A DNA stretch of 36,577 nt from Nanobdellota archaeon (GTDB lineage: Archaea; Nanobdellota; Nanobdellia; Parvarchaeales; Parvarchaeaceae). The translations under genes and the position numbers were made by a program. The stretch lies in the NCBI GenBank assembly GCA_021802105.1, contig JAKAAW010000006.1, positions 1-36,577 on the forward strand, in the 5' to 3' direction. Below are positions 35,007 through 36,577 of this stretch, piece by piece; within the stretch, counting starts at the first letter, position 1; every line of letters starts with the position of its first letter. Below the pieces are notes generated by a model that saw only the letters and a program-made list of their open reading frames with translations, had not been told where the DNA came from and ran no database searches.

Positions 35007-36098
35007 ATGAATATCTCAAAGATAATGACGAAGAAAGTTTCCTTGATAGACAAAAGTACACCAATGAACACTGTCCTTTCTATAATGGATTCACAAGAGA
35101 TAAAGGAGCTGCCTGTAGTTAAGAACAAAAAATACATTGGACTGTTAATTTACTATGACCTGATATCTCAAGAGGCTAGTAAAACAGATAAGATAGAGAA
35201 GTTCATACGAAAGGTACCTACATTATCTGCGAGGGACGGCATAGAAACTGCGATATCGACTATGCAGACCAATGGTACTGGTGCTATAGCCATAACTGAT
35301 GAAGATGAAAGATTAGTTGGGATAGTCTCTGATTACGATATTTTGAAGCTATTGATTAATAGCAGGGTGTTTGATGCGCTCAAGGTAGAAGATGTAGTAA
35401 TAAGAAGGTTCCCTGTCCTCAGAACTGAAGACACTATAGGGAAGGCGCAAAACTTGGCTGCCGTTAACAAAATAGATGGTCTGCCTATAATAGACAATTT
35501 TGGTAAAGTAGTCGGACAGGTCCTTCTATCTGATATAATGCGGTATGTCTTCTCAGCTTATGCTGGTAAAAAGACGGATAAAAAAGCAATGGATAGAAAC
35601 CTGCCTGCTCCATTGGATAAAAACGTCATGGAGATATCTAGGAGAGAACTTCCGAAGATATCATTGACACTTAACCTAAGAAAAGCTCTGGAGATAATGC
35701 TATTCAATAAAGTTAAAGGCATGATAGTCGTGGATAATGACGGCAAACCGGTTGGTATATTAAGCAGATTAAAGATATTGGATATACTTAGCGGTAGAAA
35801 CATTGGAGATAGCATAGACGTGCAGCTATCTGGTGAGTATGATTGGGACTTTATACTTTTAGTTAGAAGTGACATAAACAAGAAGGAGAGGTTTTTTTTC
35901 AACTTTGCCAACATAACAAAAATAAAGATACACATAAAGAGAATAAGAGACATATCTGGCAAATACCAATTAAATCTTCTTGCATTTGGGAAGAAAAAAA
36001 TTAACATAAAGGTAGAGGGTGTAATCAAAGAAGTCCTGCTCCAAGAGGCAATAGAAAAATTAGAGAATGCCCTCGAACATACAAAACGAAATTTCTAG
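35007..36098 (+). CDS. CBS-repeat protein (four CBS units) with C-terminal HPF/RaiA-like domain (tentative)
   Basis: 363 aa; repeated CBS patterns (IMTKKVSLIDKSTPMNTVLSIM..., GIVSDYDIL, GQVLLSDIMRYV, GILSRLKILDIL); C-terminus FANITKIKIHIKRIRDISGKYQLNLLAFGKKKINIKVEG...LLQEAIEKLENALEHTKR. Confidence 0.82.
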   Translation: MNISKIMTKKVSLIDKSTPMNTVLSIMDSQEIKELPVVKNKKYIGLLIYYDLISQEASKTDKIEKFIRKVPTLSARDGIETAISTMQTNGTGAIAITDEDERLVGIVSDYDILKLLINSRVFDALKVEDVVIRRFPVLRTEDTIGKAQNLAAVNKIDGLPIIDNFGKVVGQVLLSDIMRYVFSAYAGKKTDKKAMDRNLPAPLDKNVMEISRRELPKISLTLNLRKALEIMLFNKVKGMIVVDNDGKPVGILSRLKILDILSGRNIGDSIDVQLSGEYDWDFILLVRSDINKKERFFFNFANITKIKIHIKRIRDISGKYQLNLLAFGKKKINIKVEGVIKEVLLQEAIEKLENALEHTKRNF

Positions 36099-36104
36099 AT
36101 AGCT

Positions 36105-36236
36105 TTACAGTTTAAGGAGATACAACTGAACGTTGGTAGATACGCCATTATTTCCATTTCCGCTGTAATCATTCGCGTTCCCATCGAGAGGCCACCAGTC
36201 GACAAGACCTGCGCCAGCGATAGGTGCGCCGCACAT
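36105..36236 (-). pseudogene. Orphan LamG-type mini-ORF (43 aa)
   Basis: MCGAPIAGAGLVDWWPLDGNANDYSGNGNNGVSTNVQLYLLKL*; shares a 73/76-nt identical block with the 18.2 kb fragment. Confidence 0.7.
36157..36232 (-). repeat. Copy B of near-identical 76-bp LamG-coding block
   Basis: 73/76 identical to 18251-18326 by direct alignment. Confidence 0.9.
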
Positions 36237-36333
36237 GCCTCTTTTATTATTTACTGGAGATACAAAAGTACATTTCTTTTGTTTAAATTTATTGTTTGTT
36301 GATATAAGAATCGTAAACTTACTTTTTAGAACG

Positions 36334-36577
36334 CTATACCACCGGCACTTCTACGTAGTTGCTCGTTATGTAAGCTGGTCCATGAAGAGTCCCGATCCTA
36401 CCAGTCTCAACATCCTGTACAGTAGTGTTGAGCGGCCACCAGTCTACGATTCCCGCACCTACTATGGGCGCACTTGACATCCCGCCGTTATATAGGCTCA
36501 AGAGCTGTGTGGATGAGAGCTGCGTGTTGTATATCTGGACGTTTGATATATACCCTGTGAATGGCGTTCCGTCGCAA
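36334..36577 (-). CDS. 3' end of a LamG-type surface protein gene (5' end beyond window)
   Basis: Minus-strand reading CDGTPFTGYISNVQIYNTQLSSTQLLSLYNGGMSSAPIVGAGIVDWWPLNTTVQDVETGRIGTLHGPAYITSNYVEVPVV*; LamG C-terminal signature; not in the ORF track. Confidence 0.75.
   Translation of the reverse strand, partial: CDGTPFTGYISNVQIYNTQLSSTQLLSLYNGGMSSAPIVGAGIVDWWPLNTTVQDVETGRIGTLHGPAYITSNYVEVPVV

Noticed and set aside
1-36577. Stop-codon reassignment suggested by the aRF1 NIKD variant
   Set aside because: TAA, TAG and TGA all terminate genes in this window at expected positions, and no conserved gene shows an in-frame stop.
1-36577. CRISPR array, rRNA genes, transposase or integrase
   Set aside because: No regularly spaced direct repeats, no rRNA-like stretches, no recognisable transposase/integrase ORF; the only tRNA found is the initiator.

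Overview
The window is an archaeal chromosome segment, probably from a DPANN/Micrarchaeota-like organism (lineage is inferred from gene content and style, not proven). A long minus-strand ribosomal-protein superoperon (~7.2-17.95 kb) runs uL3-uL4-uL23-[gap]-Rpp29-uS17-uL14-uL24-eS4-uL5-uS14-uS8-uL6-eL32-eL19-uL18-uS5-uL30-uL15-SecY-DUF106. It is flanked by translation and replication housekeeping genes: aRF1, EndA, aIF2-alpha, Nop10, NreA, AsnRS, Pyk, two Tmk, PolD small subunit, aIF1, ADP-forming acyl-CoA synthetase, MetRS, initiator tRNA-Met, PyrH, TopA and a CBS-repeat protein. Accessory material is concentrated in three places: an MNT/HEPN toxin-antitoxin-like module (18.37-19.33 kb), a 758-aa class III signal-peptide LamG-type surface protein (20.9-23.2 kb), and LamG gene fragments at 18.2 kb and 36.1 kb plus the 3' end of another LamG gene at the right edge. 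The observations most worth checking are: (1) a 76-bp, 73/76-identical coding block in two stand-alone LamG fragments with different stop-terminated tails, suggestive of C-terminal cassettes for surface-protein variation; (2) an untracked 36-aa, 42% Lys/Arg microprotein gene coupled to trxA-endA; (3) a TASNIKD variant in the aRF1 stop-codon recognition motif; (4) a tandem Tmk pair in which one copy lacks the Walker A lysine; (5) a bacterial-looking MetRS directly downstream of the archaeal initiator tRNA; (6) a possible CBS-HPF-like fusion; (7) loss of the uL2-uS19-uL22-uS3-uL29 block from the superoperon. No searches could be run; all family calls are from motif recognition.
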